DNA from: Prevotella sp. OH937_COT-195 | Lineage (GTDB): Bacteria > Bacteroidota > Bacteroidia > Bacteroidales > Bacteroidaceae | Reading direction: 5' to 3' | DNA length: 64,000 nt | Assembly: GCF_003932845.1 (NCBI RefSeq) | Contig: NZ_RQZH01000006.1 | Span: 1-64,000 of the forward strand | Shown: positions 61,690-64,000 of the stretch, one piece after another | How positions within the stretch are numbered: position 1 is the stretch's first letter | Layout: each line of letters opens with the position of its first letter | Made by a program: the position numbers and the translations under genes | Notes under the pieces: model-generated | Databases searched by the model: none | What the model saw: only the letters and a program-made list of their open reading frames with translations | Told to the model about the DNA's origin: nothing

Positions 61690-64000
61690 TCATAGTCCGA
61701 TGACACGCCCTGCCTGATATACAACGGCAGAAGCTATCCATGCCAGTGCAGTTGTATAGAAAGCCGTAAACAAAGCCCATCGCCACGAGCCCGTCTCGCC
61801 CTTTATTGCCGCTATGGTGGCAATGCATGGGAAATAGATAAGCACGAATATCAGGTATGCGAATGCTGTCAGCGGTGTTATGCCATCGACCTCCATCTTA
61901 TGTCGCAGGTTTACATACTTTGCTGTATTGTCATCGAGCGTGTCGTCAGCCACTTCTTCATCGTTGGCATAAAGCACTCCAATCGTAGAAGCAACAATTT
62001 CCTTTGCTCCGACACCGGCAATTAGCGACACATCAAGTTTCCAACCGAATCCCTGCGGATAGAAAAACGGCTCTATTGCCTTGCCCATCATTCCTATATA
62101 ACTCTGTTCCTGCTGCTCCTGCGGTTCGAGCGAGTCGTCATGAGGAAAATATCCGAGTCCCCATACTATAAGGCTTGCCGCAAGAATAATACCTCCCATC
62201 TTCTTGAGATACTGTTTCCCTTTCTCCCATGTGTGACGTATGATTGCCTTTGCCGTCGGAAAACGATAAGGTGGTAATTCCATTACGAACGGCGTGTCTT
62301 CTCCTTTCACAATGAATTTGCTGAACAACCTGCTCATCAATACAGCGACCAAGATACCTATGGCATATAAAAGTATCATTATGTAAGTCCTGTATTCAAT
62401 GGCAAAAAACGTTCCAACTATCATTATATATATAGGCAGACGTGCGGAGCAACTCATAAAAGGCAGCACGAGCATCGTTACGAGTCGCGAGCGTCGACTC
62501 TCTATCATTCGCGTTGCCATTACGGCAGGCACGTTGCAACCAAAGCCCATTATCAGTGGGATAAACGACTTCCCGTGTACTCCCATGCCGTGCATAAGTT
62601 TGTCCATTATGAATGCCGCACGTGCCATATATCCGGAGTCTTCCATAAACGATATGAACATATACAGTATCAATATCTGCGGAAGAAATACTATTACCGC
62701 ACCAACACCTGCTATGGCACCATCTACGACCATGGCTCGCAGCGGTCCGCTTGGCATAATGTCGTTGAGCCATTCTGAAAGTGCTGCAACTCCCGTTTCT
62801 ATCCACTCCATCGGATACTGCCCTATGTTGAATGTTGTGAAAAACATCAGATAGATAAACAGGAAGAACAGTGGGAAGCCGAGCCACTTGTGGGTTATCA
62901 GTGCATCTAATTTGTGAGTGATGCCGTAGTTGTAAGTCTCTTTACCCTCGGCATATCCTATTTCTTTCAATGCACCATGTATGAAACCGTATTTAGCATC
63001 CATAACTGCCGTTTCCGATTCTTCGTGTGTCTCTTTTTTCAACCATGAGGCAGCATCGTCCCTATGTTTGATAATTTCCTTGAAATCCGGAAGCAAGGAT
63101 ATTGATTTTTCTACCTGCTTGTCGTTTTCGAGCAGTTTTATGGCAAGGTAACGTGTCGAAAATCGCCGTCTTACATCGTGATATGCCTTAAGGTGTTCTT
63201 GAATGTCGCTTATGGCACTCTCTATGTATTCTCCGTGGTTTATGTGGATATGTCTCACACGTGTCTTCTTGTATTTTCCCTCATAAACTTGGATAATGGT
63301 TTTGAAAAGTTCGTCTATACCCTCCCCGCTCTTGAAAATTGTTGGTACGAGAGGAAACCCCAACAACTCACTCAACTTTGTATAATCAAGCGTGTCGCCG
63401 CGTTTTTCTATTTCATCGTACATATTTAATGCACCAACCATACATAGGTTCATATCAATGAGTTGCGTGGTTAGATACAAGTTTCTCTCAAGGTTACTAG
63501 TATCAATCACGTTGAGAACCACATCGGGGGTTTTGTCCACTATCTGTTTCCTCACATACAACTCTTCCGGCGAGTATGCAGAGAGTGAATATGTGCCGGG
63601 AAGGTCAACAAGATTAAATCTGTATCCTTTAAATTCCACAATACCTTCCTTGGCATCAACGGTAACTCCGGAGTAGTTGCCTACACGTTCGTGTGCCCCA
63701 CTCGCAACGTTGAATAAAGATGTCTTTCCACAATTCGGGTTGCCAACGATTGCCACATTTATCTCGCGGTGTTTCTCCATAGCCTGCGAATGTGTACTTG
63801 CCGCCTCGCTTCCAATTGTCAGTTTTCCGGTATTTTCCGTTTCTTCGTCTTGAACAGATTTATCACTTGCTATTTTAACCACTTCTATCTGTGCTGCTTC
63901 GCTGTGACGCAACGAAATCTCATACCCCATGATTTTGTATTTCACAGGGTCTTGCAACGGGGCATTCAGCAAAACCTCTACGTTTTTCCCTTTTATGAAC
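61690..64000 (-). CDS. feoB: FeoA-FeoB fusion, ferrous iron transporter (5' end outside window)
   Basis: The frame is open to the window edge, so the N-terminus is missing. The visible start (FIKGKNVEVLLNAPLQDPVK, then YKIMGYEISLRHSEAAQIEV) is the C-terminal part of a FeoA SH3-like domain. After a ~45-residue linker comes the FeoB G domain (GNPNCGKTSLFN, DLPGTYSLSAYS), then membrane Gate regions (FVMELPPYRFPTAKAIIRHT) and a C-terminal helix bundle. It imports Fe2+ across the inner membrane. The membrane protein at 60753-61643 follows; the usual Cys-rich partner is not adjacent but a candidate lies at 4213-4431. Confidence 0.95.
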   Translation of the reverse strand, partial: FIKGKNVEVLLNAPLQDPVKYKIMGYEISLRHSEAAQIEVVKIASDKSVQDEETENTGKLTIGSEAASTHSQAMEKHREINVAIVGNPNCGKTSLFNVASGAHERVGNYSGVTVDAKEGIVEFKGYRFNLVDLPGTYSLSAYSPEELYVRKQIVDKTPDVVLNVIDTSNLERNLYLTTQLIDMNLCMVGALNMYDEIEKRGDTLDYTKLSELLGFPLVPTIFKSGEGIDELFKTIIQVYEGKYKKTRVRHIHINHGEYIESAISDIQEHLKAYHDVRRRFSTRYLAIKLLENDKQVEKSISLLPDFKEIIKHRDDAASWLKKETHEESETAVMDAKYGFIHGALKEIGYAEGKETYNYGITHKLDALITHKWLGFPLFFLFIYLMFFTTFNIGQYPMEWIETGVAALSEWLNDIMPSGPLRAMVVDGAIAGVGAVIVFLPQILILYMFISFMEDSGYMARAAFIMDKLMHGMGVHGKSFIPLIMGFGCNVPAVMATRMIESRRSRLVTMLVLPFMSCSARLPIYIMIVGTFFAIEYRTYIMILLYAIGILVAVLMSRLFSKFIVKGEDTPFVMELPPYRFPTAKAIIRHTWEKGKQYLKKMGGIILAASLIVWGLGYFPHDDSLEPQEQQEQSYIGMMGKAIEPFFYPQGFGWKLDVSLIAGVGAKEIVASTIGVLYANDEEVADDTLDDNTAKYVNLRHKMEVDGITPLTAFAYLIFVLIYFPCIATIAAIKGETGSWRWALFTAFYTTALAWIASAVVYQAGRVIGL

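Overview
The window looks like chromosome from a Prevotella-like member of the Bacteroidales. This is inferred from gene content and promoter style; no rRNA is present to confirm it. It is AT-rich. Most transcription units begin with the Bacteroidetes -7 box TAnnTTTG, often with a TTG or TTTG about 19-20 bases upstream, and Shine-Dalgarno sites are rare. Lineage markers include DUF4301, DUF4230 and DUF4738 proteins, a PD40 protein, an M64 peptidase, a FeoA-FeoB fusion, a fused NfnA-NfnB enzyme and a Rho factor with a long disordered insertion.

Layout. 1-970: a decayed, truncated insertion-sequence transposase and the first copy of a dispersed repeat. 970-4.9 kb: a secreted M6 peptidase, an EFR1-type flavodoxin/ferredoxin, tRNA-Cys, a FeoB-associated Cys-rich protein and a tRNA-Thr/tRNA-Gly pair. 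4.9-10.2 kb: a 5'-nucleotidase/nudC/uvrA operon. 10.4-17.5 kb: DUF4301, a synthetase-only RelA, truA, dnaB and ispE. 17.5-18.2 kb: a second repeat array, a GC-richer small-ORF element and tRNA-Ser. 18.3-23.7 kb: yigZ, DUF1015, serA, serC and a DEAD-box helicase. 23.8-29.2 kb: a FolK-like/M64/TPR operon converging on the menaquinone genes menD, menF and a MenI-like thioesterase. 29.4-38 kb: a third repeat, then mnmE, threonine aldolase, a nucleoside phosphorylase, a PD40 protein, nfnAB and serS, all on the minus strand. 38.2-48.8 kb: rpmA/rplU, exonuclease III, small lipoproteins, a CcdA-like permease, an EamA transporter with a fourth repeat array, a GlcNAc-kinase-like gene, a stop-interrupted msrB-msrA, MscS, a DUF2284 protein and ferritin. 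48.9-64 kb: two identical tRNA-Asp genes, a GNAT/GT2/membrane protein/recR operon, engB and an ABC-F protein, a fifth repeat, rho, yitT, pgk, queC, a membrane protein and feoAB running off the end.

Most genes are housekeeping (repair, tRNA modification, serine and menaquinone synthesis, stringent response, translation). The least explained material is a family of intergenic elements at five loci (about 0.8, 17.6, 29.5, 44.1 and 54.8 kb). All are built from short units with an exact 22-bp period that fold into hairpins with 7-nt loops in most copies, and three copies share a further ~200 bp of sequence. Also notable are a GC-rich pair of tiny overlapping ORFs bracketed by a 19-bp inverted repeat at 17.8-18.05 kb, an in-frame TGA replacing the conserved Trp of MsrB, and several structured or apparently leaderless 5' ends.
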